Below are positions 38,022 to 47,346 of a stretch of 64,000 nt of DNA, piece by piece. Position 1 is the stretch's first letter. Every line of letters begins with the position of its first letter. The position numbers and the translations under genes were made by a program. This DNA comes from Terriglobales bacterium (GTDB taxonomy: Bacteria > Acidobacteriota > Terriglobia > Terriglobales > Acidobacteriaceae), in assembly GCA_035651995.1 (NCBI GenBank), contig DASRER010000004.1:62001-126000 (forward strand), given 5' to 3'. Below the pieces are notes generated by a model. That model worked only from the letters and a program-made list of their open reading frames with translations, did no database searches and was not told the origin of the DNA.

Positions 38022-39491
38022 TCAGTGCGAGGCGCTGGGCGTCGCGGTGTTGGAAGGACCGGGCAGTTCGTCGCCCTTGAAATACTTTCCCGAAGCCAGC
38101 CGCATCTCCTGCATCGCCAGCAGCGGTTTGGGATAACTGTTCTGCGCGTTCCAGAACTGGAAGCCGACGCCGCCATGCTCGCGCGCCGTTCGCACCTGCG
38201 TGATCACATAGTCCACGCTGTAGGTTTTGGTGCGCCATGCGAAGGCCTGCAGCCACGGGCGCAGCACCACATTGCTCCCCGAGGTGACCTTGCGGAAGCG
38301 GTCCATCGATTCGGAGATGAAGTGCTCGGGCGCGTCGCCGGGATTGGCGTAGCCCTCCATGTTGAAGAAGTGCGAGGGATAGATCATGGGCGCCATGATA
38401 TCGCAGTGGCGCGCCAGTTCCGCCACGTCCTGGCCGGTCTGCGCCAGGTCTTCTTTTTCCTGCCATGCCATGATGCCGAAAACGTCGAGCGAGAGCGCTA
38501 CGCCGGCCGCGTGCAGCGCCACGTAGCCGCGCTTCACGAAGTCGGTGATCACGTCGGCGCGGCGCCACGTGGGATGTTCGGTGAAAAAGGCGAAGACAGC
38601 GTCCTTCTGATCGCCTTCGGCAGGGAAGCGCACGTAGTCGAATTGCACTTCATCCGCGCCCGATGCCGCCACGTATTTCGCCAGCGCCAGGTTGTACTCC
38701 TGCACGGCGCGGTTGGAGCTGTCGGTCCAAACCAGCTTGCCGTTTTCCGTCCACGGCTGGCCGGATTTCTTGGAGCGCACCGCCAGCTCGGGATGTTCGG
38801 TCACCAGGCGCTCGTCGCGGAAGAGCGCGATGCGCGCAATCGCGCGCATGTTCTGCCGGTGCAGATAGCGGACGTACTTGGGCAGGTTCGGAATCGCGGC
38901 GTGCGTTTTTCCGGCCAGCGCGTGTTCGAAGGGAACGTTCAGAATGCCGTCCGCGTCCTTGATGTCGAACACCACGGCGTTGCCGCCGGCTTCGCGCCAG
39001 CGCCGCACGACGTCGAGGCCCAGGCGGCTGCCGGCCATCGTTCCCGTCAGGTAAATGGCGCGGACTTCGAAGTCCCGCGCCGCCGGGAGCGGCTTCTCGG
39101 CGATGGGCGCCGTTTCGTACCCGGGCACCACCACTTGCTGGCCCGGCCTCAGGAAAGTCGCGCGCTCGAGGTGGTTGGCCGAGCGCAGCGCCGCCTCCAG
39201 CTCGGCGCGCGTCATGTACTCGGTTTGCGGCCACAGCCGCCGCACCACGTCGGTGATTCGCTCGCCTGAGGCGGACGTGTAGACATATCCCGCTGGGGTC
39301 AGGGCCGGCTTTCCCGCCACAGCCGTCCCCGAGGCCGGGACATCAGCCTTCGCCTTGGCAGGCGTGCTCCAACCCGCCTCAGACGACGCAGAGGGCAGAA
39401 GCAGGGCGTTGGCGCCCCATACCAGCAGCGAGCAAATCGCGAGGGTTACGGCGGAGATTACGAGAGGACGAGACCCGGGTCGGCAAAGCAT
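38022..39491 (-). CDS. Exported putative glycoside hydrolase (DUF4015)
   Basis: This 489-residue protein begins with a membrane/signal segment (VISAVTLAICSLLVWGANAL). A LysM-like stretch follows (ITDVVRRLWPQTEYMTRAEL ... FLRPGQQVVVPGYE, ~75-135). The main domain (~140-470) matches DUF4015, a TIM-barrel glycosidase-like family, with VRAIYLTGTMAGSRLGLDVV, NAVVFDIKDADG, DEVQFDYVRFPAEGD and a PMIYPSHF block. Substrate and activity are unproven. The start at ATG 39491 is preferred because an extended -10 (TGCTAGTAT) overlaps the alternative GTG at 39533. Confidence 0.82.
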   Translation of the reverse strand: MLCRPGSRPLVISAVTLAICSLLVWGANALLLPSASSEAGWSTPAKAKADVPASGTAVAGKPALTPAGYVYTSASGERITDVVRRLWPQTEYMTRAELEAALRSANHLERATFLRPGQQVVVPGYETAPIAEKPLPAARDFEVRAIYLTGTMAGSRLGLDVVRRWREAGGNAVVFDIKDADGILNVPFEHALAGKTHAAIPNLPKYVRYLHRQNMRAIARIALFRDERLVTEHPELAVRSKKSGQPWTENGKLVWTDSSNRAVQEYNLALAKYVAASGADEVQFDYVRFPAEGDQKDAVFAFFTEHPTWRRADVITDFVKRGYVALHAAGVALSLDVFGIMAWQEKEDLAQTGQDVAELARHCDIMAPMIYPSHFFNMEGYANPGDAPEHFISESMDRFRKVTSGSNVVLRPWLQAFAWRTKTYSVDYVITQVRTAREHGGVGFQFWNAQNSYPKPLLAMQEMRLASGKYFKGDELPGPSNTATPSASH

Positions 39492-39812
39492 TCCCCCAAC
39501 TCTTTCAGAGCGCCTGAATCGCGATACTAGCACGCCACGCCCGGGCCGGGGTCCCGCCGGCGCCGCCGGGCATCTAGTCCAGCAACTCTGTTGGCTTGGA
39601 ACCCGGTTCGGGCCCGCGAGTTTTCCACAGCAGAAGTGAATTTCACTCGCGTTCGTGGTCGCATCGGCCCGCGCGTTGCATCTAATCAGTGTGTATGGAT
39701 TGTGCTCGGCTGTGCGTGATTACAACTCCGGCAGCCGCTTGTCCATCACATGAGCAGTCTGTCCAGGTCTCTGCGTGAGCGTGGACGGGGGTCCCCGATC
39801 GGAAGGGGAGAT
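39492..39812. other. Divergent gap (~320 bp), no gene
   Basis: TGCTAGTAT on the minus strand at ~39523-39531 is a likely extended -10 for the DUF4015 gene. Nothing coding is seen; the plus-strand promoter of the AAA+ gene is not obvious. Confidence 0.4.
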
Positions 39813-40979
39813 ATGAAAACCGGTCTGAATACCGCGCTCGATCCGAACCGCCGCAGTGGCGATGCCCAGGATTTCGAGACCGCGCTCCGCCGCCGCATCG
39901 TCGGCCAGGAACAGGCGATTGAGAAGGTGGTGGAGATCTACCAGATGTTTCTGGCGGGGCTGAACCCGCCGAACCGTCCCGTGGGCAACCTGCTGTTTCT
40001 CGGACCCACCGGTTCGGGCAAGACGCGCGTGGTCGAGTCAATCGCCGAGGCGCTGTTTTCCGACCCGCGCGCCTGCATCAAGATTGACTGCGCCGAGTTC
40101 CAGCACAGCCACGAGATCGCCAAGCTGATCGGCTCGCCGCCGGGCTACCTTGGCCACCGCGAGACGCACCCGCTGCTCACCCAGGAAGCGCTCAACCAGT
40201 GGCACACCGACCGGCTCAAGCTCTCGATCCTGCTGTTCGACGAAATCGAGAAAGCTTCCGACGCGCTCTGGCAGCTCCTGCTCGGCATTCTCGACAAGGC
40301 CACGCTCACGCTCGGCGACAACCGCCGCGTGGACCTGAGCCAGTGCCTGATCGTGATGACCTCGAACCTGGGCGCGGGCGAGATGAGCGAACTGGTGAAC
40401 GGCGGACTCGGCTTCGCCAGCAAGCCCAGCGAAGTGGACAACTCGCTCGACGACAAAATCGCGCGCACGGCGCAGGAATCGGCGCGGCGCAAGTTCTCGC
40501 CCGAGTTCATGAACCGCATCGACAAGGTCGTGGTCTTCAAGACGCTCCGCCCCGAGCACCTGGAGCAGATCCTGGAGATCGAGCTTGGCATGGTGCAGCA
40601 GCGCATCCTGCAGGCCACCGGCAACAACCAGTTCGTCTTCAGCTGCACGTCGCGCGTGAAGCGCCACCTGCTCGACGAAGGCACCGACGCGCGCTACGGC
40701 GCGCGCCACCTGAAGCGCGCCATCGAGCGTCACATCGTGTTCCCGCTCGCCAACCTGGTCGCCACCGGCCAGGTCAAATTGGGCGACTTCGTGAAGATTG
40801 ACATGAGCCCCGAGGGGCGCATGGTCTTCGTGAAGGAAGCCGAAGGGGCGCTGGTGCCGGTGCTGCTCGAGAAGTACGGCGCCGAGTTTGCCGTGTCGGC
40901 CGCCGGTGCCCGCGCCGGCAAGAGCGCCGGTCGCAGCCGCGAGTTCGGAGCGTCATCCTCGACGGTGGACCATAAGTAG
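39813..40979 (+). CDS. Solo ClpB/ClpA-type AAA+ ATPase (single module)
   Basis: This 388-residue protein starts at ATG 39813, preceded by GGAAGGGGAG. It is one AAA+ module like the second domain of ClpA/ClpB: RRIVGQEQAIEKVV, Walker A GPTGSGKTR (~70), pore loop GSPPGYLGHRET, Walker B ILLFDEIEKAS, sensor 1 TSNLGAGEMSEL, Arg finger region RRKFSPEFMNRIDKV, and sensor 2 YGARHLKRAIERH. It lacks the Clp N-domain, the first AAA+ domain, the ClpB coiled-coil arm and an IGL/IGF loop for ClpP. A remodelling role is likely but the client is unknown. Confidence 0.85.
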   Translation: MKTGLNTALDPNRRSGDAQDFETALRRRIVGQEQAIEKVVEIYQMFLAGLNPPNRPVGNLLFLGPTGSGKTRVVESIAEALFSDPRACIKIDCAEFQHSHEIAKLIGSPPGYLGHRETHPLLTQEALNQWHTDRLKLSILLFDEIEKASDALWQLLLGILDKATLTLGDNRRVDLSQCLIVMTSNLGAGEMSELVNGGLGFASKPSEVDNSLDDKIARTAQESARRKFSPEFMNRIDKVVVFKTLRPEHLEQILEIELGMVQQRILQATGNNQFVFSCTSRVKRHLLDEGTDARYGARHLKRAIERHIVFPLANLVATGQVKLGDFVKIDMSPEGRMVFVKEAEGALVPVLLEKYGAEFAVSAAGARAGKSAGRSREFGASSSTVDHK

Positions 40980-41135
40980 CTTGTTTCGACAGACTGCCTG
41001 CCAGGCTGTAGCGGCGGGCGCGCTTGTTCGCCGGCTTTCTCTGGCCCCAACCGCCAGCTCCGGCATCTAAACTCCGTAGGGCTTCTGTTACGTTATTAGG
41101 CCGTTCGGCGTGCCTCGGCACGCGCAGGAGGACGC

Positions 41136-42539
41136 ATGACTTCCAATCTGACCCGCCGTCTGATGGCGCTGGCGTTGGTCGCCGTGATGGCTGCGCCCCA
41201 GCTCTTGCTGGCCGCCACCAGCTCGGGGATCGCCTTTCCCCAGCCGCACTCGGCGATGTTCGTCTCCCGCGACCAGGAGATCCAGCTCGGCCAGCAGGCG
41301 GCGCAGGAGGCACGAAAGCAGTATCCCGTCCTTCCCGATAACGACCCGCTCACGCAGTACCTGCGCTACGTGGCGTCGCGGCTGGTGCCCAACGTGCCCG
41401 AACCGCGCTACCCGTACGAGTTCCACATGATCAACCAGAAGGACATCAACGCCTTCGCCCTGCCGGGAGGGCCGGTGTTCGTCAACGTGGGCGCTCTGCA
41501 GGCGGCCGACAACGAGGCCGAGTTCGCCGGCGTGGTGGCGCACGAGATGTCGCACGTGTACATGCGCCATGGCGCAGCCATGGCCAGCAAGGCGATGATG
41601 GCGCAACTCCCTCTCGGCGTGCTCGGCGCGGTGCTGGGCAGCGGAACGGGCGCGTCGCTGGCGCGCATCGCCGGCTCGCTGTTCGCCAACGGCCTGCTGC
41701 TGCGCTACTCGCGCGACGCCGAAAGCGAGGCTGACGCCGTGGGCGCCCGGCTCATGTACCTGGCCGGTTGGAACCCAAGGGCCATGGCCGACTTCTTCAC
41801 CAAGCTCGAGCAGGAAGGCGGCGCGCGCGGTCCCCAGTTCCTCAGCGATCACCCCAATCCAGGCAATCGTGCCGGCGCCATCCAGAAGCTGGTGGCGACT
41901 TTTCCGCCTCGCTCCTCATTCCAGGGGGATAGCTCGCAATTCCGCCAGGCCAAGCAGATTGCCATGGGCCGCAGGCCGCTGACGGCCGAGCAGGTCGCGC
42001 AGCAGCAGAAGCAGGGCGGACAGGGCGCCATTGGCCAGGTCACGCGCGACGAAATCCGGCCCAGCGACCAGATGCAGGCCCTGAATCACAGCGCATTCAC
42101 GGTTTCGTATCCCTCGAACTGGAAGGTAAGTGGCGACCAAAACTCGGGCGTGACGATTTTCCCGGAAGCGGGTGTGTCGCAGAGTGCAATTGCGTACGGA
42201 GTGATCATCAACGGTTACGATCCCGAGTCACGCGATCTCGATGGCGGTTTGCACGAGCTGGAGGCGCAGCTCAGGCAATCGAACCCTGACCTGCGCGTCG
42301 TCACCAGCGACGAAAACATTCGCGTGAACGGCGTTCCGGGCAAGTCGGTCGAGATGATCGGGCCCTCGCCAGTCACCGGCCCCAACAATCAGCCCTTGCG
42401 CGAGCGCGACTGGATGGTCGCCTTCCAGCGCGGCAACGGCAGCCTGGTCTATATCGTCTTCATTTCGCCGGAAAACGACTTCAATGCTCTGCGCCCGACC
42501 TACGAAAAGATGCTGAGGTCGTTCAAGCTGAAGCAGTGA
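41136..42539 (+). CDS. M48 family metalloprotease (BepA-like)
   Basis: This 467-residue exported protein has a signal peptide (ALALVAVMAAPQLLLA). The M48 peptidase domain has its HExxH zinc site in VVAHEMSHVYMRH (~135-147) and the third ligand Glu in DAESEADAVGARLM (~197). The N-terminal block SRDQEIQLGQQAAQEARKQY is typical of BepA/YfgC-like proteases, which maintain outer-membrane protein assembly. The C-terminal ~170 residues form a separate alpha/beta domain in place of the usual TPRs. A good AGGAGG site precedes the ATG. Confidence 0.88.
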   Translation: MTSNLTRRLMALALVAVMAAPQLLLAATSSGIAFPQPHSAMFVSRDQEIQLGQQAAQEARKQYPVLPDNDPLTQYLRYVASRLVPNVPEPRYPYEFHMINQKDINAFALPGGPVFVNVGALQAADNEAEFAGVVAHEMSHVYMRHGAAMASKAMMAQLPLGVLGAVLGSGTGASLARIAGSLFANGLLLRYSRDAESEADAVGARLMYLAGWNPRAMADFFTKLEQEGGARGPQFLSDHPNPGNRAGAIQKLVATFPPRSSFQGDSSQFRQAKQIAMGRRPLTAEQVAQQQKQGGQGAIGQVTRDEIRPSDQMQALNHSAFTVSYPSNWKVSGDQNSGVTIFPEAGVSQSAIAYGVIINGYDPESRDLDGGLHELEAQLRQSNPDLRVVTSDENIRVNGVPGKSVEMIGPSPVTGPNNQPLRERDWMVAFQRGNGSLVYIVFISPENDFNALRPTYEKMLRSFKLKQ

Positions 42540-42740
42540 ATCATTGAAAGTGGATAGTGAAGAGACCGCCTCCTGGGTGAGCGAGGTCGCGGCAGGCCGG
42601 CGCCGACCGGTTCATGACCGACGACAAGTCGCTATGCGGGAAGATGATCGAGGGAATCAGGTTTATTGCGGGAATTGATACCGACTTGTTCTGATCGGTG
42701 ACGAAATTCAAGGCCGTGCCCAAGCGGCACTTCCCGACGG

Positions 42741-43325
<585 letters not shown>

Positions 43326-43330
43326 GGATG

Positions 43331-43363
43331 CGTTCTCAGTTCTCGGTCTTCAGTCCTCGGCTG
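43331..43363. repeat. Family G heptamer array upstream of mglA
   Basis: On the minus strand GAGGACT-GAAGACC-GAGAACT-GAGAACG is a four-unit degenerate heptamer array ending 5 bp before the mglA GTG start. It is the same word family as 34121-34163. Confidence 0.6.
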
Positions 43364-43465
43364 GACACTGGGAACCCGCCAACCGAGCCCCTGAAACCGC
43401 GGGGATGGCCGCGATCCAGGCAGGCACTGACCTGTTCGGGCTGTCGGGGTGTTATATCACAACCG

Positions 43466-43578
43466 AAGTTGCCGGTTGCCAGTTGCCGGCCGTCAAGCAG
43501 AAAGCCGATAGGGCATGGCCGGATGACAGACGGTCCGGCTTTCGGAAGCCCATTCAAGACGGGCCATTGGACCGGCAA
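43466..43578. repeat. Family C heptamer hairpin
   Basis: The left arm is GTTGCCG-GTTGCCA-GTTGCCG (43468-43488). Shorter complementary words are ATGGCCGGATG near 43515 and ACCGGCAACCGCT at 43570-43582. It lies between mglA and the first VWFA gene. Confidence 0.55.
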
Positions 43579-43581
43579 CCG

Positions 43582-44931
43582 CTACTTCCGCTGCGGCGGC
43601 AGCGGGTAGTACCCGTCGCGGGCGAAGACTTTCAGGTTCGGCCGCCGCACCACGACTTCGATCTGCCGATAGTTGCTGGCCGCGGTGGCGCGCGCCGTGT
43701 ACCCCAGCGTGTACTGGTTGCGCGCCTCCAGCGTGGCGCGCTGGTACGCCGCTTCGATCGCCTGCCGGTTGAGTTCGGCAATCACGTCGCCGCCTGTCGC
43801 CGAGGCGTACTTGGGCAGCAGGTTGGCGTAGCCCATGCCGGGCACGCGAACTTTCTGCAGGCTGCCATACACCGGCGCGGCTGACTGGCCCACGTTGACG
43901 GCGTACACGGAAATCTCGTGCGAGAGGAGCACCTTCAGCACGTCGGAGTAGCTGGCGTTGCTGCCGCGCTCCCGGCCTTCCGAGATCACGAAGATCATGC
44001 GCCGCCGCGTGCGCTCCCGCGCCGAAAGATCGTTGGCCGCCGCCAGGATGGCGTCGTTCAGCACGCGTGGTTCCTCGCGCGCGATTTCCACGATGGGAGC
44101 ATTCGGATCCACCGGTTTGCCGTTGATCGTCGGCGAGCTGTTCAGCGGACCGCCCGCAACCGCGAAGCCGCCCTGCCGTCCGGTCCGGCGCGAACCGTCA
44201 TCGCGATAGCGCAGCCGCCGGATGGCCTCGTCAATCCGCTTCTGGGCGCTGCTGAAGTCGGAAAGCCGCTCCACCGAGCTGCCGAAGGTGTAGAACGAAA
44301 TCTCGTCATACTGGCTGAACGCGCCGGAAAGCGCGGGCAGCGTTTCCTGCACCTTGTTGAGGGTCAGGTCGCTCATCCCGGTGTCGAGCAGGACGGCCAC
44401 CGAAAGCGGGAACGGGTCGCTGGTGAAAAGCTGCAGCGTGACCGGCGCGCCGTCTTCGAAGACGCTGAAATCGCGCTTCACCAGGCCTGCGACCAGGTGT
44501 CCGCCCGAATCCTTCACCGTCACCGGAACCAGCACGAAGTTCACGTTTGTCGAAATGGTGAAGTCGCCGGCGCCCGGCGGCGGCGCCGCGGAGGGGCGCG
44601 ACGGCGGTCCAACATCGGTCCCTGGATTCTCCGAGGTCGGCGCCGGCGGCGGCTGCGAAGACGACGTGCCCGCTGAGCCCGGCGTGTTGTTACCCGGCGG
44701 CGGCGGCAGCTGCGGCTGGGGCGCGTCGGGAAGCTGCGTCTGCTGCGCGGCAGAAGACGAAGACGACGAGGCTGCCGGCTGCTTCGGGGCCGCCGTTGAG
44801 CGCGGACCGTTTTGCGTGAACGTGGGCTGACGGCTCGACGACGGCGCATCCGGCGGCGGGACCTGCTGCGCCATTCCAGCCAGGGCCACAATCAGCAACA
44901 CCGCTGCGCATCCTGCAAGTAAAACTCTCAT
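43582..44931 (-). CDS. VWFA-related acidobacterial domain protein (copy 1)
   Basis: This 449-residue secreted protein starts at ATG 44931 with a signal peptide (VLLAGCAAVLLIVALAGMAQ). A Pro/Ser/Gln-rich linker (~25-120) precedes a von Willebrand A-type domain of the acidobacterial subfamily (TIGR03436-like): VNFVLVPVTVKDSGGHLVAG, FSVFEDGAPVTLQLFT, AVLLDTGMSDL (altered MIDAS, DTGMS), RRRMIFVISEGRERGS and a C-terminal NQYTLGYTA. Such proteins are thought to mediate surface or periplasmic protein interactions. Confidence 0.88.
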   Translation of the reverse strand: MRVLLAGCAAVLLIVALAGMAQQVPPPDAPSSSRQPTFTQNGPRSTAAPKQPAASSSSSSAAQQTQLPDAPQPQLPPPPGNNTPGSAGTSSSQPPPAPTSENPGTDVGPPSRPSAAPPPGAGDFTISTNVNFVLVPVTVKDSGGHLVAGLVKRDFSVFEDGAPVTLQLFTSDPFPLSVAVLLDTGMSDLTLNKVQETLPALSGAFSQYDEISFYTFGSSVERLSDFSSAQKRIDEAIRRLRYRDDGSRRTGRQGGFAVAGGPLNSSPTINGKPVDPNAPIVEIAREEPRVLNDAILAAANDLSARERTRRRMIFVISEGRERGSNASYSDVLKVLLSHEISVYAVNVGQSAAPVYGSLQKVRVPGMGYANLLPKYASATGGDVIAELNRQAIEAAYQRATLEARNQYTLGYTARATAASNYRQIEVVVRRPNLKVFARDGYYPLPPQRK

Positions 44932-45028
44932 CCGCGTTCTTCTCTCAAGGGCGTCAGCGCGCCAACAAACAAAAACTGTATAGTAGGGGTCCAGCATCCA
45001 ACATTATAACGGCTGCGTTTCCGTCTTT

Positions 45029-46039
45029 ATGTCGTTGTCTTCCCGCTGTATTGCTCTCCCGCTTGCGTTTGCGTTGCTGTTCTCCGCCGCGTCGGCCCAG
45101 GCCCCGTCGAAGCCCCCGCTTTCAGACGATCAGGCGATGGAAACCTTGCGCCTCGACGTCAACGTGGTCAACCTCTTCTTCAACGTCAAGGACAAGCGCG
45201 GCGCGCTCGTTCCCGGCCTCACGCGCGACGACTTCAAGATCCTGGAAGACGGCCAGCCTCAGACCATCAAGTACTTCAGCGCTGAGAGCAATCAGCCGCT
45301 CACGCTTGGGATCCTGGTGGACACCAGCGCCAGCCAGCAGCGTGTTTTGCCGATGGAGCAGGAAGTCAGCGCCGAGTTCCTGCGCGAAGTGATCCGCGAA
45401 AAGGACCTCGCCTTCCTGGTGAGCTTCGACGTGAACATCGACCTGATGCGTGACTTCACCAGCTCACCCAGGGAGCTGGCCCAAGCGCTCAGCAGGCTGA
45501 AGATCAACACGGGCGGAGGAGGCGGCGGCCTGCCCGGCATGGGCGGCGGGCCTGTGCCGGTCTCGCGTCCTCGCGGGACCCTGCTTTACGACGCCATCTT
45601 TGCCGCTTCGCGCGAGCAACTCGCGCGCGAGGTGGGGCGCAAGGCGATGATCATCTTCACCGACGGAGAAGATCAGGGCAGCCAGGAGACCATCAACAGC
45701 GCTGTTGAGGCGGCCCAGAAGGCTGACGCCGTCTGCTACGTCATCCTCATCGCCGACCGTGGATTTTACGGGGGCGTTGGCTACGGCGGCGATCGCGCCA
45801 TGCGCCTGCTCACCGAGCAGACCGGCGGCCGCATGATCGATGTCGGCAGCAGCCGCAACAAGCTTCAGGAAGCGTTCAGCCAGATTTCCGCCGAGCTGCG
45901 CACCCAGTACAGCATCGGCTATACCCCCACCAACAACAAGCGCGATGGCACCTTCCGCAAAGTGGAAGTCCGCACCGTCAGGAAGGATTACCGCGTGCAG
46001 AACCGCTCCGGCTACTACGCGCCGCTGCCGCAGAGCTGA
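45029..46039 (+). CDS. VWFA-related acidobacterial domain protein (copy 2)
   Basis: This 336-residue protein has a signal peptide (LPLAFALLFSAASAQ) and almost no linker. The domain carries NVVNLFFNVKDKRGALVPGL, DDFKILEDGQPQTIKYFSAE and a MIDAS-like DTSAS in GILVDTSASQQ. GRKAMIIFTDGEDQGS and TQYSIGYTPTNNKRDGTFRK follow. The DxSxS motif is intact, so metal binding is likely. It is divergent from copy 1 (97 bp between starts) and convergent with copy 3. A -10-like TATAAC is at 45005-45010. Confidence 0.9.
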   Translation: MSLSSRCIALPLAFALLFSAASAQAPSKPPLSDDQAMETLRLDVNVVNLFFNVKDKRGALVPGLTRDDFKILEDGQPQTIKYFSAESNQPLTLGILVDTSASQQRVLPMEQEVSAEFLREVIREKDLAFLVSFDVNIDLMRDFTSSPRELAQALSRLKINTGGGGGGLPGMGGGPVPVSRPRGTLLYDAIFAASREQLAREVGRKAMIIFTDGEDQGSQETINSAVEAAQKADAVCYVILIADRGFYGGVGYGGDRAMRLLTEQTGGRMIDVGSSRNKLQEAFSQISAELRTQYSIGYTPTNNKRDGTFRKVEVRTVRKDYRVQNRSGYYAPLPQS

Positions 46040-46041
46040 AC

Positions 46042-46138
46042 TTGGTGATTGGGCGCACTGGTGATTCGGCGATTTAGGGCAGCTCTGTTTCGTGATTTTC
46101 AAAATCACTCAATCACGAAATCGCCAAATCACGAAATG
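46042..46138. repeat. Family E octamer hairpin
   Basis: The left arm GGTGATTGG...GGTGATTCGGCGATTT (46044-46076) and the right arm AAATCACGAAATCGCCAAAT plus CACGAAATGAG (46103-46138) are complementary arrays of degenerate octamers. They fill the convergent gap between VWFA copies 2 and 3. Confidence 0.75.
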
Positions 46139-46140
46139 AG

Positions 46141-47313
46141 CTACTGCCGTGGCGCGAAGTAGCCTTTGCGCGCGCGCACCTTCAGGCCTTTGTTCGCTGC
46201 CATGATCTCGATCGAGCGGTAGCGTCCGTCGCTGCGGAAGTCCGCCGGACGATAGGCGATGGCGTACTGGCTGCGCAGCTCGTCCTGAACGGCGCTGAAG
46301 AAGTTGGCGATGTCTTCCACTTTGAATGGGAAGAAAGCGCGTCCGCCGGTGGCTTCGGCAATGCGCTCCAGCACCTTGTCGCCGCGCAGCTTCATGCCGC
46401 TCACGTTGGTGCTGATGGCGTAAACGATCACCTCGGCGCGCTGCGCCATCTCGATGGCTTCTTCGCGGGTCACGCGGCTCTGGTTGTCCTCGCCGTCGGT
46501 CAGCAAAATGATGGCGCGGCGCACCGGCATCCCGGGATTGATCTTGCCCAGCTTGTCGCGGCACGCGTAGTAGATCGCGTCGTACAGCGCCGTGCCGCCG
46601 CCGGGGCGAAGCTCACGCACGCCGTGCGAGAGCTTTTCCGTGTCGTCGGTGAAGTCCTGCGTGACTTCGGCGGTGGTGTCGAAGCCGAGCACGAACGCGC
46701 GGTCGCTCTTGGGCCGGACGATCTGCGCCAGGAACTCGATGGCCGCCTCCTGCTCGAACTTGAAGCGGTCGCGGATGGAGTTCGACGCGTCCACCAGCAG
46801 GCCCACGCGCAGCGGCAGGTCGGTTTCGCTGCGGAAGTTCACCACCGTTTGCGGCGGCTTGTTGTCGTCGAGCACGGAGACGTCGGCGGCCTTCAGGTTC
46901 TTGACGAAGTGCCCGTGCTTGTCGGTGACGGTGAAGATCACGTTCACTTCGTCCACGCGCGACCGGATGGTGATGTTGCTGTTTTCCGCGTCGCCGCCAC
47001 CGGCGGTTGTCGCCGGCTGCGCCGCGCCGCGGTTCTCCGGTTCCGCCGCGTCCGATGAGGCCGGCGCAGCCGCCGGCTTAGACGCCGTGGCCTGGCTTGC
47101 GCCGTTTTCCGGCGAGGCCGCGGGAGCGGTCGCGGCCGGCGCTGGCCCGGCCGCTTGCGGTTGCGGCGCCGGCGGAGGCGGCGGCACAGGCTTGGGCGCC
47201 TTGGCGGCTGATGGGGCCGAGGGCAGCTCGTCCGCCGGCGGGTTCGTCTGTGGCTGTTGTGCCCAGCACGTCACCGCCAGCGCGGCGCAAACAATGAGTA
47301 CAGGAATTCGCAT
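46141..47313 (-). CDS. VWFA-related acidobacterial domain protein (copy 3)
   Basis: This 390-residue protein has a signal peptide (VLIVCAALAVTCWAQ) and an Ala/Pro-rich linker to ~115. The domain then reads VDEVNVIFTVTDKHGHFVKN, SVLDDNKPPQTVVNFRSETD and LLVDASNSIRDRF (MIDAS DASNS, intact). RRAIILLTDGEDNQSR and RSQYAIAYRPADFRSDG follow. TATAAT lies 9 bases before the ATG, so the mRNA is probably leaderless. Confidence 0.9.
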   Translation of the reverse strand: MRIPVLIVCAALAVTCWAQQPQTNPPADELPSAPSAAKAPKPVPPPPPAPQPQAAGPAPAATAPAASPENGASQATASKPAAAPASSDAAEPENRGAAQPATTAGGGDAENSNITIRSRVDEVNVIFTVTDKHGHFVKNLKAADVSVLDDNKPPQTVVNFRSETDLPLRVGLLVDASNSIRDRFKFEQEAAIEFLAQIVRPKSDRAFVLGFDTTAEVTQDFTDDTEKLSHGVRELRPGGGTALYDAIYYACRDKLGKINPGMPVRRAIILLTDGEDNQSRVTREEAIEMAQRAEVIVYAISTNVSGMKLRGDKVLERIAEATGGRAFFPFKVEDIANFFSAVQDELRSQYAIAYRPADFRSDGRYRSIEIMAANKGLKVRARKGYFAPRQ

Positions 47314-47322
47314 CGAAATCCA

Positions 47323-47328
47323 ATTATA
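47323..47328 (-). promoter_or_regulatory. -10 box of VWFA copy 3 (leaderless arrangement)
   Basis: On the minus strand a perfect TATAAT is followed by nine bases and the ATG (47313). Transcription should start within about 3 bases of the start codon. Confidence 0.55.
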
Positions 47329-47346
47329 GCCCCTCGCCGCACGGCC

